A stretch of DNA of 64,000 nt from Schistosoma mansoni (taxonomy: Eukaryota > Platyhelminthes > Trematoda > Strigeidida > Schistosomatidae). Every line of letters begins with the position of its first letter. The stretch's first letter is position 1. A program made the position numbers and the translations under genes. Where the stretch lies: positions 124,001 to 188,000 of the forward strand of contig NW_017386026.1 in the NCBI RefSeq assembly GCF_000237925.1. Direction: 5' to 3'. Positions 53,820 through 64,000 of this stretch are shown here, piece by piece. The notes beneath the pieces were generated by a model, which searched no databases, was not told the DNA's origin, and saw only the letters and a list, made by a program, of their open reading frames with translations.

Positions 53820-54270
53820 ATTACTGTCGATGAAGGAAAAAGTTCCCAACAGAGTGTTTCCGAACCCAATAAATAATTCACTGAACGTCCAACTTCTAGA
53901 CTAACAAGTTGGATCTTGTATATATAGATCATACTCCGACCAAATTGTGATACATAGAATCATTGTGGAGAAGCAATTTAAATGGAACTCATAGTTATAC
54001 ATCAACTTTCCCGTTTATGAGTAAGCATTCAACAGTATGGATAGAGGAACTGTAAAAAAAACTTCTTCCACGTTATGGGATACCTGAAAAGATCGTCACC
54101 ATCGTACGTAACTACTGAGATGGACTAAATTTCAAAGTCGTCCAAGGAGAGCAGCTCACAGATGCGTAGCACTTGTCAACAACCAGAAAAGTGAACCCAG
54201 GACAGTTGGTTGGAGATTCTTGGTCGGAATCCTATGCCCACAAGGGGTAAAGGTTTAACTAAGTAAGTGC
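53820..54270 (+). pseudogene. Second, strongly decayed RTE copy with internal deletion
   Basis: 53878-54165 aligns with 52040-52320 of the upstream copy: matching blocks include GAACGTCCAACTTC, GACCAAATTGTGATACATAG and ATCATTGTGGAG, and GGGATACCTGAAAAGATCGT. It then jumps to the element 3' end (GGTCGGAATCCTATGCCCAC, then AACTAAGTAAGTG). The intervening RT and C-terminal parts are missing. Confidence 0.65.
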
Positions 54271-54639
54271 CTAATAAATTTCAATAAAACTAGAACAACA
54301 ATCGTAGCAAGAGTTAGAATACTGACCGATATCGAGTAAGAAAATTATGTTGAAAAAATGGAAAACTTATGTATCGCAAAACATATTACGGCCAATTTTC
54401 TCTTCATTATTTGGTGATAACAAGTTTAACAGCTATTAACCTAACAATGCTTTAGTTCACATCACTATTTAAAGATATTTATCCTTTCCTTCACTCTTAT
54501 CTGAGTTCCAGTTAGTTAATTTATTTCCACGGTTGAAATCATGAGTCAATCTAAGTTAGACAACTATTAAAAATTGAAGGCACTGGACAGCCGTTCTGTG
54601 CTAGTATAGGGATCATTATCAGTGCTCGTTCACGATTCC

Positions 54640-54712
54640 TCACTCGGAACTCGGACCCATGACTTTTGGTTTCGGGTTAGAATCCTTATCCTTTAGATCG
54701 CTGAGCCAGCAT
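54640..54712 (-). repeat. tRNA-derived SINE-like fragment
   Basis: Minus strand carries an A-box-like TGGCTCAGCGATCTAAAGG (plus 54690-54708) and a B-box-like GGTCCGAGTTCCG (54644-54657), about 32 bp apart as in a tRNA-derived pol III promoter. No cloverleaf closes. It is a likely SINE remnant. Confidence 0.5.
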
Positions 54713-55371
54713 CCAACAATGTTAATGTCTAATTTTATTCAATCCATGATCTTGTTCAACCCTTAACACATTGCTTGCGGTGGATAACTGTCTCACTTTT
54801 TGTCATATTTAGTAATACATATATAAAGATGATTATTTTTCTTCCAGTTTTGAATGTAATTTTCAGTTGTTTCTTCTGAGATATTTATAAAGTTAATCTG
54901 TAGATAATTAACTGCATGAATTATGCCTTCAACGCTTCATTTTTTCAGAATTTATTTACATCCATGTTTTCTAGAACCATAATCAAGGCTTTTTAATTAT
55001 AAAGTTCGTATACCTGTCATATTTTTGATGAATAACAGGATTATTTGTATATAGTAATCATTATGTGACCACTGACGAACACACGTGGTCAGGTGGCGAA
55101 AAAAATAAAAAAATGGTAATCTCTGAAAGTTGTTTCTTGGGCCATCATTACGCTTGATTTTCAGAGAGTAATGTAATGACTAACAGTGTTCGTTTAACAA
55201 GTCATTTAATTAAGCCATTACTCCTCAAGGTCAATTGGCAATGGTAGAACTCACGCGTAGTAGTTCACAAGACATCATGATATTTGTGCATTAAAAAGTT
55301 TTAAATCAAATCGCGTCATTTCCATTGGGTATCGAAGGTCGAGACAACACATAATTCCCTATTCTGTCTAC
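54713..55371. other. No gene recognised
   Basis: A+T-rich sequence. It may contain the 5' leader or LTR of the decayed gypsy that follows, but no terminus can be placed. Confidence 0.35.
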
Positions 55372-58300
55372 ATGTTGGGGCGGCTTGACACCTTCATGGT
55401 TGAAAATAATAGCCAGCCGCCATACGTTCATGTTATAAGCGAGAAAAAAGATTCTGGCTCAAGAAAATTATCGCACACAGACGATCAGCCCTCATCTCTA
55501 TGCTGGTCATATGGAGGTTGGTACTACAAGAGGTTCTGTCCATATAAAGAACATTGCTGCACCAAATGTCATCGTAACGACCATAAAGAAACCGGCTGCA
55601 GAAAGAGAACCCACTGACGTTATTCTTCGAAACCCTATTTCAAGAAATACAGATCTGGTGCAAAAACTGACAAAATATTGGTATCTCACACTGGAGCACG
55701 AATTCACCACCGAACAAAATACGTACTCGCTTTCAACTTGATACGACATCTGATATCACTCTGATCGGCTTAGAAGCTTGAAGGAATATTGGGAGACCCA
55801 CAGTTCATCCAACAACACAACTAGCATACAGTGCATCTAGTGAGAAGTCATATATTGTTGGAGAAGTACCATGCACTGTTTCTAAAGGTAATACGACAAC
55901 GAATGCAACAGAGAATCTAGCACTTGACTTGTTAGGATTAGATCTGATAGAGACACTAAAACTAGCAGATCATTCGTTCAACAATATCTGCAGCCGAATC
56001 AGAACTGATAACCCCTTAGAGTAGAAGCAGAAAAATGTTGTGCTACAAAGACAAAACCACGTGCTTATAGAAGGACTGGAAAAACGTACGAAAGCAACAA
56101 CACTACTTACCCTCAAAGTGGAGCTACTCCCGTTCTTCGACCTAAGAAACCTGTGCCTTTTGCTGACCTTCTAGTAGTTGAACAGGAATTAGAAGGGTTT
56201 CAGGAAATGTGTGTTATTGAACCTGTAAACTTCTCAGATTGGGCTGCACCAATAATGGTGGCCAGGGAGTCTTGTGGCAGCGTTCGCTTGTGTGAAGAAT
56301 ACTCCACCGGACTAAATGAAACCTTAGAGTCTCACCAGTATCCTTTACCCCTACCAGAAGATATCTTCGTCAAGCTGAACAGTGGCAGATATTTTGCAAA
56401 ATTGGATTTATCAGACGTATATTTACAAATTCTTGTAATTGAGTAAATTAAAGATCTAACAACCAACACACACAAGAATCTGTTTCAATATAACCGACCA
56501 TCTTTTCGAGTGAAGACGGCGTCCTCTATTTTCCTGCAAATTAAGGATACCATGTTACAAGGTATTCCTGGAGCGGCAGCTTATTTAGACGATATAATAA
56601 ATATGGGAACAGATAAAAGAGACTTGCAGAAAGAACTGGATCAGGTGCTAGAATGCATAGCCGGATATGGTTTGCGCCTGTTCCTGAAAAAGTGTGACTT
56701 TTATATGCAGAAGGTACGGTATCTTGGTTTCATAACAAATAAAGATGGGAAACGACCAGATCCAGAGAACATTGAAGCTGTGAAAACTATGTCTATACCT
56801 AGGGACGTTCCTACCTTATGACCTTTCTTGGGATCGGTCAACCATTATGGTACTTTCCTCCCTGATCTCCATCGTCTGCGGGCCAGCTAAAAAAGAATAC
56901 GAAACGGGATTGGTCGGCGAACTGTCAAGCATTATTCGAGAAAATTAAGCAACTCCCAGCTTCCAATCTCTTACTGACGCATGATGATCCTTCTCTTCCA
57001 ACAGTTGTTGCTTCATATGCTTCAAATTATGGTATTGGAGCAGTAATCTCTCACATTTTTCATAGTGGGTCTGAAAAAGTAATCTCCCATACTATCGGAT
57101 CGTTAACAACGACAGAACGGAACTATAGTCAAAATGAGAAACATGCTCTATCAATTATCTTCGCGGTGAAAAACTTCCATGAACCATTGCTAGCAATTTT
57201 TGGGTCAAAGAAAGGTATCCTGTTATACACAGCAAACAGACTGAAACGGTGGGGAATCACACTCTTGGGTTGTGACTTTAAAATTAAGTACCAGCCCACT
57301 ACTGATTTTAGACAAGCTGATACCATGTTTAGACTGATTGGTTCACAAGTAAAACAGAGAGAAGATACCTTGGTGGCAGTAATAGAAACAGAAACAGAAG
57401 TACATCGAGTATTGGAAGACGCAGTCGATGGTTTGCTAGTTACTTCCAAGGCCATCAAAGAAGCCACGGAAAATGACAAGACATTACGAGAAGTTAGAGG
57501 TTACCTTCTCACCAAGTGGCCGAATAGTCGCTTTCAAGGAGAGATGTTACAATATTTTCGCCAGAGAGACTCACTCATGATGGTCAATTCATGTATTATG
57601 CTTGATGACAGAATTGTTGTCCCAAAAACATTATGCCACACGGTTCTGAAACAATTCCAAGGCGGCCATCTCGGCATCAATAAAATGAAATTGTTGGCTC
57701 AAAGCTATGCTTACTAGCCTACAAAGGATCAAGATATCGAAACCAGATGCCGCAATTGTTCGTCGTGCCTGCAAACAGCTAAATGTCCAAAGAAGTGTGA
57801 ACCACAACAATGGGAAAAACCTAACAGTCCCTGGGAGAGGTTGCACGCAGATTTTGCCGGCCCCATACGAGGGCGCACTCACAAAATAGCTTTAAATCTA
57901 CGCCATAGCAAATTACACAGCCAGTGAAATGATCGGCAATTTATATGGGCTGTTTAGCTGCTTTATAGTTCCAGAGATTTTAGTGACCGATAATGGCTAA
58001 CAATTCACTGCAGAATCATTCAAGCACTTCTGTAACATTAATGCAATTGTACATACACACTGTCCGCCCTATCACCCACAATCAAATGGACAGGCAGAGC
58101 GCTTCGTTAACACATCCAAAAGAGCACTAATGAAAGAAGAAGGCGAGGGGACAAGTCATGTAAGCACGGAATTCCAACAGCTTACAGAACTACGCCTAAA
58201 CCTATCATCCGAGATGGAATGTCCTTTGCTTAGGCGATGTTCGGGAGAAGCAACCAAACTACATTCTACATCATTTTGCCACCTAAACCAATGAAAGGAC

Positions 58301-58430
58301 TCAGATAAAATCGGAATATCCAATATTTTAACGTTGGCGACAAAGTTTTCATTAAGCCCTTCTTCGGAATGAATCGAAGAGAACCCGGAAAAATCGTACA
58401 AACTGTTAGGATATTCACAAGAATATCCCA
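55372..58430 (+). pseudogene. Decayed Ty3/gypsy gag-pol (K02A2.6-like lineage)
   Basis: Gag end with a CCHC knuckle region: CWSYGGWYYKRFCPYKEHCC, then KCHRNDHKETGC. RT: DWAAPIMVARESCGSVRLCE, YPLPLPEDIFVKLNSGRYFA, KLDLSDVYLQ and catalytic AYLDDII (near 56580). RNase H: NYGIGAVIS (57045) and SQNEKHALSIIFAVKNFHE. Integrase: HLGINKMKLLAQS, CRNCSSC, WERLHADFAGPIRG (57835) and a FIKPFFGMNRREPGK C-terminus. Internal stops and shifts are many but domain order is perfect. Unlike A, B and D it has the conventional CCHC knuckle, so a different gypsy lineage is represented. Confidence 0.75.
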
Positions 58431-58735
58431 AACATTATCTCGAATGTAAAATGGTATGTTTTCAGACTCTTCACATAATTCGCATGTTATCTCCTATTGG
58501 CCATTATTTACAGTGTCCTAACTATGACTTTCATGTGTCGTTTCCCTATTGGTCAATTTTGAGTCGTCCTAATTATAACCTTTACGTGTCCTTCCTTTCC
58601 ATTGGTTACTGTTAATAGTCATCGTAACTGTATAAATATGCCTTGTCTGTAAACCATTTTTGTTCTGCTGCTGACCCCATAAACAATTCTTATTTAACGG
58701 CTGTGTTCTGATTTATTGGAGTTGGGGAACAGTAT
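58404..58735 (+). repeat. Candidate 3' LTR of the decayed gypsy
   Basis: Starts TGTTAGGATATTC right at the end of pol, contains TATAAATA near 58633 and an ATAAACAATTCTTATTTA block, and ends near GGGGAACA at 58735. No second LTR copy is visible for comparison, so this is tentative. Confidence 0.4.
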
Positions 58736-58879
58736 TGGGATCGAACTAGGATATCTGAATTTGGTCAATCGGTAGAATTTCGTGTAGTCCTATCGCAAAT
58801 ACGTTATATTTCGCGTTATAACACAAACATTGATAAACGTTTTGCACAAAGTCCGAGGAACTTTAGGCACATGCGACAG

Positions 58880-59099
58880 ACACACAAACCAAATCCATAA
58901 ACATAAAAGAATTATGCACACACGAGATATTCAGCTGAATCTTCCACTAGAATTAATCTCAGATACATCAACGACACTTACTTCCAAGAATACTGAAGAG
59001 AAGACTTGAACAAGAAAGACAGAGAAGAAAATGGAAAGCCGTCGCGAACCAGTTTTCAGGCTACAAGTTGATCCAAGGAAAAATCTTATACCGGGGAGG
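58880..59099 (+). pseudogene. Possible C-terminal tail of another LTR-element polyprotein
   Basis: A plus frame reads LPRILKRRLEQERQRRKWKA and ends in a purine-rich CCGGGGAGG immediately before TGTTGGGACGG. A basic tail followed by a polypurine tract and a TG terminus is the usual 3' end of an LTR element. Confidence 0.35.
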
Positions 59100-59433
59100 T
59101 GTTGGGACGGCTTCCGAGAACTACAAAGGAGCCTCCAGAGGCCCTAATGGAGTCGAAGAGTTTCCATCCAATCTGAACGTGAGGGAGCTGTCTAGAATAT
59201 CGAGGTGGCATGCTATTATTGGACAGTAGCATAACATGCCTCTTTGGGGATTGGCTGAATTATAATGTTGATACAACAAACGCTAATATCTATAAATACC
59301 CATGATTTTCTGTACATTTTGATTCTTACCCAGCAAACGCTTCTCCAGATTTCTTCTGTCTTCTGATTTGCAACTGTGGGGTTCTATACGTTCGAGTGTC
59401 CTAGTTGTATACCGTATTCTACATCAATCAAGT
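59100..59433 (+). repeat. Candidate LTR of a second element
   Basis: Begins TGTTGGGACGGCTTC after the purine run, has TATAAATA near 59292, and ends near TTCTACA at 59433. No partner LTR is found in the window. Tentative. Confidence 0.4.
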
Positions 59434-59701
59434 AACGAACTTAACACTATGTGGATGTTGCATCAAAAAGATAATAATAGACACATTTTTTCAAAGTCAA
59501 AATTTGGTGGATTTTTGTCCAAATGTGAACACAAAAATAGTGGGATGTAGTTGTATCCAGTTGACTTGTCTTGAATAGGAAAAAACACACATCCCAGATA
59601 CCAATTCCAGGTACAGTCTATCTATCCTCTCAAGCACACATTTCTATCCAAGGCAAATTTTCAAAATCGCTTTCTTACTTCTTTTATAACTAACCTTTTA
59701 C

Positions 59702-59994
59702 AGGATCTCGGCGTAAACGATTAATATGTGTTTTCTTTTCACATTCAGCAAATATTGGATCTGTGATAAGTAACAACAGATTTGTACCGATAATCGACTG
59801 TACTGACCAATCACGATTACGTTGTTGAGGACATGATATAAATCCTTGAATTCTATGGTTAAAACCGACATTGATTGATGGGTTTCTTGTACCATATAAC
59901 TCTCCATTTAATGAATAATAGCGATGAATTAGTTTAATGCACTGATATGGTTTATTTTGTGGATCGACATCATCGTTGAGATCACCTGAAACTG
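59702..59994 (-). CDS. Exon resembling a voltage-gated calcium channel alpha-2/delta subunit (host gene)
   Basis: The minus frame is open from 60016 to 59690 and bounded by splice signals. A T-rich tract with TTTAG and a second TTTCAG lies at 60000-59986 (two possible acceptors, exon start 59994 or 59985), and the donor CCT/GTAAAAG falls after 59702, in phase 0. The coding part reads VDPQNKPYQCIKLIHRYYSL, a cysteine (GFISCPQQ), then WSVQSIIGTNLLLLITDP and CEKKTHINRLRRDP. The TNLLLLITDP block with flanking Cys residues and the following RRRP-like segment match the C-terminal extracellular region of alpha-2/delta proteins, which traffic and tune calcium channels at the membrane. Other exons are not seen here. 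The name rests on motif recall and needs a search. Confidence 0.62.
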
Positions 59995-60019
59995 CTAAAG
60001 AAAATACAAATGACAAGAA

Positions 60020-63000
60020 AAAATATTTATATGTATTAAATCAACTGTAGGGACTTCTGACTTCTAAATGTATAAACGTTCTGTACTTTTGTAGTGTGTG
60101 CTACATATATCGACATAAATAGTATATAATGTCTGGTTAGAGACGCTTAAAAAACTAGAACAGGAAAGAACGGAAACAGAAAGCAATTGGTATGGAAATG
60201 CAGGAACATTGAAGTTTGTGACGATTGACTGATATTTTAAAAGGAACAGTCAAGCTTGAGACAATTGATGAACATTTTGCAAAATAAGTATTCACTGTAT
60301 GGTTCTCAGATTTTACTAGGACGTTCTGTAGTTTTGTGTTCAGAAACATTCGATTATCCCCACTTGTGTCCTCGTTCACTACGACTTAGGTGGTCAGGAA
60401 ATGTATTGCAAGGGGTCATCCATCTTCTACACTGATGTAGAATGCTGGATGGTACACGAAGATGTTGAAAAAACTGCAATAATCCAAAGATTCACTGACT
60501 ATTGGCCTGAGCTTTATGGGAATGTAACATCTCGTTTGTAGTTCACACAATAATTGTGACAAATGGTTGAAGACCTTATAGTGGTATGGCTCAAAATCTG
60601 TTACAACAGTGCGGACGGATTTATTCTTTTTGTGTTCCCTTAGATCTTGGATCTTCATATTATCACTTACCTTTAGTTTTTAGGATCTCACTGGCCCCTA
60701 TTTAGCTATATACTTCTTGTTAAGATTTCTTATGCTTTACTATTCCTCCTATTGTGTTTTTTCTTCTTGTTAGTTTACACTCGTGTTGTTACATTTCACG
60801 GTTGTCCGACCCAGATACAAGTATACGATCTTCAGAAATACTTGCACAATTTATCGTGACAGGATGACTATGAAGCTGTTATTATCAAAGTAAATAAAGT
60901 GTACATAAATGAGTGGCATGTAAGCAGTCTCATCCAATGACGCACTTTGTATACTGGCGCAGGAGTTGTTTAGAAAAAAGCCAGTAGCAGCTAAGCCAAA
61001 ATATGATATCAGTATATAAAGTCATTCTTTGTTGAACTGAGTTATATTTATAGGTTTATGCTGCCTAGTTGGCGTCCACTAGATAATCGTGACCAGTAAT
61101 TAGAGACATTAGGTGACATGATTCAGATATGGTCCATATTGGAGTGATACATCTAGTCTTTGACTTCTCTTAGATTCTAAGCCTTAAGATTGTTATATAC
61201 TTCTCTCCCGCTAATTCATTCTTTCTTCTACAGTTATACTGTTTTCTAAGTACCACTGATACTATTGCTACTTTCAATACTCTGGCATTTATGTTGACAA
61301 TTTCATTTCAATCTGCTAATATGTTTTGGCAGGTTGAACAGATGACCATAGATGTCATGTTCTTCGTTGTGTATAACTGACTGGAATGACAGAATGAAGG
61401 AAACACATATGATACTAATATGTCAACGATTTAAACAAGCTTAACAGATGTATATATTCCGTGTCAAGTATGAAGGGCCAATATTATGAAACAATACAAT
61501 GGTCCAATGTTAAGATATTTTTGTGAAGTAGTCTTCATAATGAATGAATTTCAGGTGGGACTTTACCGCAATGACTGACTATGTGAGACTGTATGTCGCG
61601 CACTAGGATGAAACAGCTAACCAATGCTTCCTCGATTTATACTGGTATTCAAGCTAACCTCAATGTCTTGTCTTTTGACTGATCGTTTTAACATTTGAAA
61701 GATGACTCAAATGATTATTTGATTAGTGAATTGCTCACACTATACTTATTTATTAGTTCTCAGTTCGGCAAATGATCTGTTCTTTGGTGAGTTCTTTTTG
61801 ATTCTTGAATTTTTATTGAACATCCGATAGCTTTCTAAGTGGGTTCTATCAGAGATGAATATTATTTAACTGTTTTAACTGCATTTGTATCTATAGTAGC
61901 GTATTTCCGGTCCACTCTGGGAAGTACTTGACTGGCTGATACAATGGATCTGAGCTTTGAGGTATTCAAGAAGAAATAAGAATCCTTTTTATTTCTTCTT
62001 AGTACAGTTAAATATATTGTAAAAAATAAGTATAATATAAGTAATCAATCTAATTGTTAGTAGAATAGACGGAATGTGACTAGCTGTGGGACCAAGAATG
62101 CTCATTTTGTCCTGTTCAGCACTCATCAACCGGATGTGCGTGAAGCCTAAGATTAATGTTCTCATCGACATTGCAAACCAATGTCTATCGCTTTAAAGGT
62201 CCAGACGGAAAGATTATCCCAGATTACACTGCTACTCATATTCGATTTATTCTATTAAAAACCTGTAACAAATGGCTATATCGAAGCAGTGTTAGAATGA
62301 TGGACGTACGCAAAAAGACATCAAAAATTTAAAAACTGATAGAAAAGCAACGGAATATCTCAAATCATTATATTATTAAATTTACTCTAACATTGTTGAC
62401 ATACAATTAACATCTTATACAATTTTCCAAAGTTCCCATCCTATAAATGAAATGAGATATTTATTATCTAAAACTCTAACATTTATCACTACCACTACAT
62501 TCCAGTGTATGTTTGTTATTTTATTAAAAGGTACTTTTCCATCTTCTTCATCATATCAAGTAAACTCTACACTATATACTGATTCAATGCAATATAATTT
62601 CAACAGTTAATCCATAGTTTAATGCAACAGAGAAAAGGCAAAATCGACAGGAAAATTTAAAATTACCTATTATTCTAATCATTCCCATGATAAATGCTCT
62701 AAAATGAAATAAAAATTACGAACTAAAATTCAGTAGTTTAGAAATTGGTCATATCGATAAAAAAAGCAATAGGTATAACACTATTGTTAGAGTGCCAGGT
62801 AAATTAAATAACTTGGTTGATAAGGTCGTGGATCTTCATCAACCAAGATAGTTGGGACTTATATGTATGTCGAACCATCGTATGTATGCTGGTGTAGTAA
62901 AAGGTTGAAAAATTTTAAGAGTAGAAAAACCAAGAATTAGAATAAGTTCATAGTTATTCACTGCTGGATTGAGATACGTTGATAGATGCAGTGTAACTGC

Positions 63001-63374
63001 TTGGGGCATGCGCGATAATCTCGACCAATGTCTGAAGACACTGAGTGACATATTTCAGAATCTGAATCGCACGAACGTATTTAGTGTTTATCTCCCCATA
63101 TATCATAAGCTCTAAAATTATATTATACATTTTATTCTGAGAATCCATTCTTTCTTCTTTAGTCATACTTTCCAAAAATAAATTTTTTCAATAGTACTAA
63201 TACTGCTACTACTTGTAATACTATGATGCCTATCTTGATAATTTCACCTCATAGTGCTGATGTGATGCATCAGCTTGAAAGGATAAGCAACTGTACTAAG
63301 TTCATCGTTGTGCATAGCTGACTGACTAACTTAACTACTGTACAATCGACATTATAGAGAATATGAAAGCAATA
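60020..63374. other. Probable intron or intergenic DNA with repeat fragments
   Basis: A+T-rich. Minus ORFs at 60155-60379, 60416-60658, 62839-63051 and 62954-63175 are not recognised. A segment at about 61205-61390 resembles 63145-63335 (TTCTTC, CTGATACTATTGCTAC, GTTCTTCGTTGTGTATAACT versus the related 63-kb copy), so both are fragments of one repeat, probably the RTE element 3' region. If the alpha-2/delta exon is real, part of this is intron upstream of it. Confidence 0.45.
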
Positions 63375-64000
63375 TTAGTCAGTCAGTCAGCCACGACATA
63401 GGATCAGGCACATATATGCATCGGTCCAAGTTGTCACACCTCATTAAAACAAGAAGACGGATACCAAATTCATAGAAGTAGTAATTTACAAAAGAAAGAT
63501 TGCATGTAAGGATATAAAATAGGAAGAAAGAATTTGTTCGTAGAAAGATATGAAGTAATTTTAATCTCATGCTTTAAGAGAAGACAAAGAGTGTATGCAC
63601 GCACACCACTGTGGCCGATTCTGAGCCATGTCACTCAGAGTCTCCAACCATTGGTTACGATAGTCACGCGGACCCCAACCAGGTAGTCTGCATCTGCCAA
63701 CATGGCTCAGACTAGAAGTAAGTGACTTCAAGCACTGATGCCATGTTTTGGTTTGGCCGCCCTTAACTTTATTCCAACGATTGCCAATACTAGTCAGCGT
63801 AGCACGTCGTGGTAATCGGTGTTCAGGCATACGCAATACGTGGCCCTACAATCTCAGTCGATAAAGATTCACAACCTCATCAACTGATTTACCATCATTC
63901 CCTAATACCCTGCGTCTAACCTCACTATTACTTACCCGGTTATCCCAGCAGATGCGAGCAATATTTCTAAGACATCTGTGGTCAAATACTAGTAACCTAC
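63375..64000 (-). pseudogene. RTE-like element: RT C-terminus and 3' UTR (runs off the window)
   Basis: The minus strand from the edge encodes FDHRCLRNIARICWD, VSNSEVRRRVLGND, a TAG near 63848, then GHVLRMPEHRLPRRATLTSI, KTWHQCLKSLTSSLSHVGRC and WGPRDYRNQWLETLSDMAQN. The ORF without stops is 63567-63836. 3' UTR to about 63375 follows, ending in GACTGACTGACT units. It is related to 2-544, and its 3' UTR matches 2936-3200. The TAG and the missing N-terminus make this copy inactive as seen. Confidence 0.7.

Noticed and set aside
1-64000. Schistosome hammerhead ribozyme (Sm-alpha type) repeats
   Set aside because: I looked for the conserved CTGATGA and GAAA core in the right order with a closing stem and found no convincing copy on either strand.

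Overview
This window is A+T-rich metazoan DNA made almost entirely of retrotransposons in many states of decay. The element families fit a schistosome or close trematode: CsRn1/Boudicca-like Ty3/gypsy elements with a CHCC Gag knuckle, RTE (SR2-like) and CR1-like non-LTR elements, a Penelope-like fragment and tRNA-derived short repeats. I found no prokaryotic operon, CRISPR array, rRNA or genuine tRNA gene. The only host protein-coding segment I can name is one spliced exon at 59702-59994 (minus), which resembles the C-terminal part of a voltage-gated calcium channel alpha-2/delta subunit.

Layout. 1-5330: ends and fragments of RTE-like elements, plus a 5'-truncated CR1/Jockey-like copy (3551-5003, minus) whose 5' end folds into a 43-bp-arm hairpin. 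6342-9960: a decayed CsRn1-like gypsy. 10054-16853: gypsy copy A1, with two LTRs and the 5-bp target duplication AAGGT. 16859-22680: unassigned DNA, a CR1-like 3' fragment and a second, decayed gypsy lineage. 23569-39327: one unassigned reading frame split by two LTR elements. The first is A2 (24510-33073, minus, target duplication CTGCT). The second is B (33646-39313, minus, target duplication ACTAT, intact 1307-residue gag-pol, near-identical LTRs). 40950-45461: a CR1-like element with intact ORF1 and ORF2. 45530-46879: unrecognised ORFs. 48534-48990: Penelope GIY-YIG remnant. 50440-54270: two RTE copies. 55372-59433: decayed gypsy and LTR-like sequence. 59702-59994: host exon. 63375-64000: RTE 3' end running off the window.

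Two observations stand out. First, A2 is a chimeric LTR retrotransposon. Inside its LTRs and target duplication it carries a near-identical 2.62-kb copy (25216-27836) of DNA that lies 0.9 kb downstream of A1 (17772-20392). That copy joins A-family 3' sequence through a 5-nt microhomology (TTGCT). This is the structure expected from read-through transcription plus template switching, as in retroviral gene capture. Second, the intact CR1-like element has a well-formed -1 frameshift signal between ORF1 and ORF2: A AAA AAC, a 7-nt spacer, then a two-part stem. The start of the endonuclease domain lies upstream of the first ORF2 ATG, so frameshifting would explain how an active ORF2 protein is made. 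A 200-N gap (29217-29416) and a head-to-head junction at 28240 mean the interior of A2 needs long-read confirmation.
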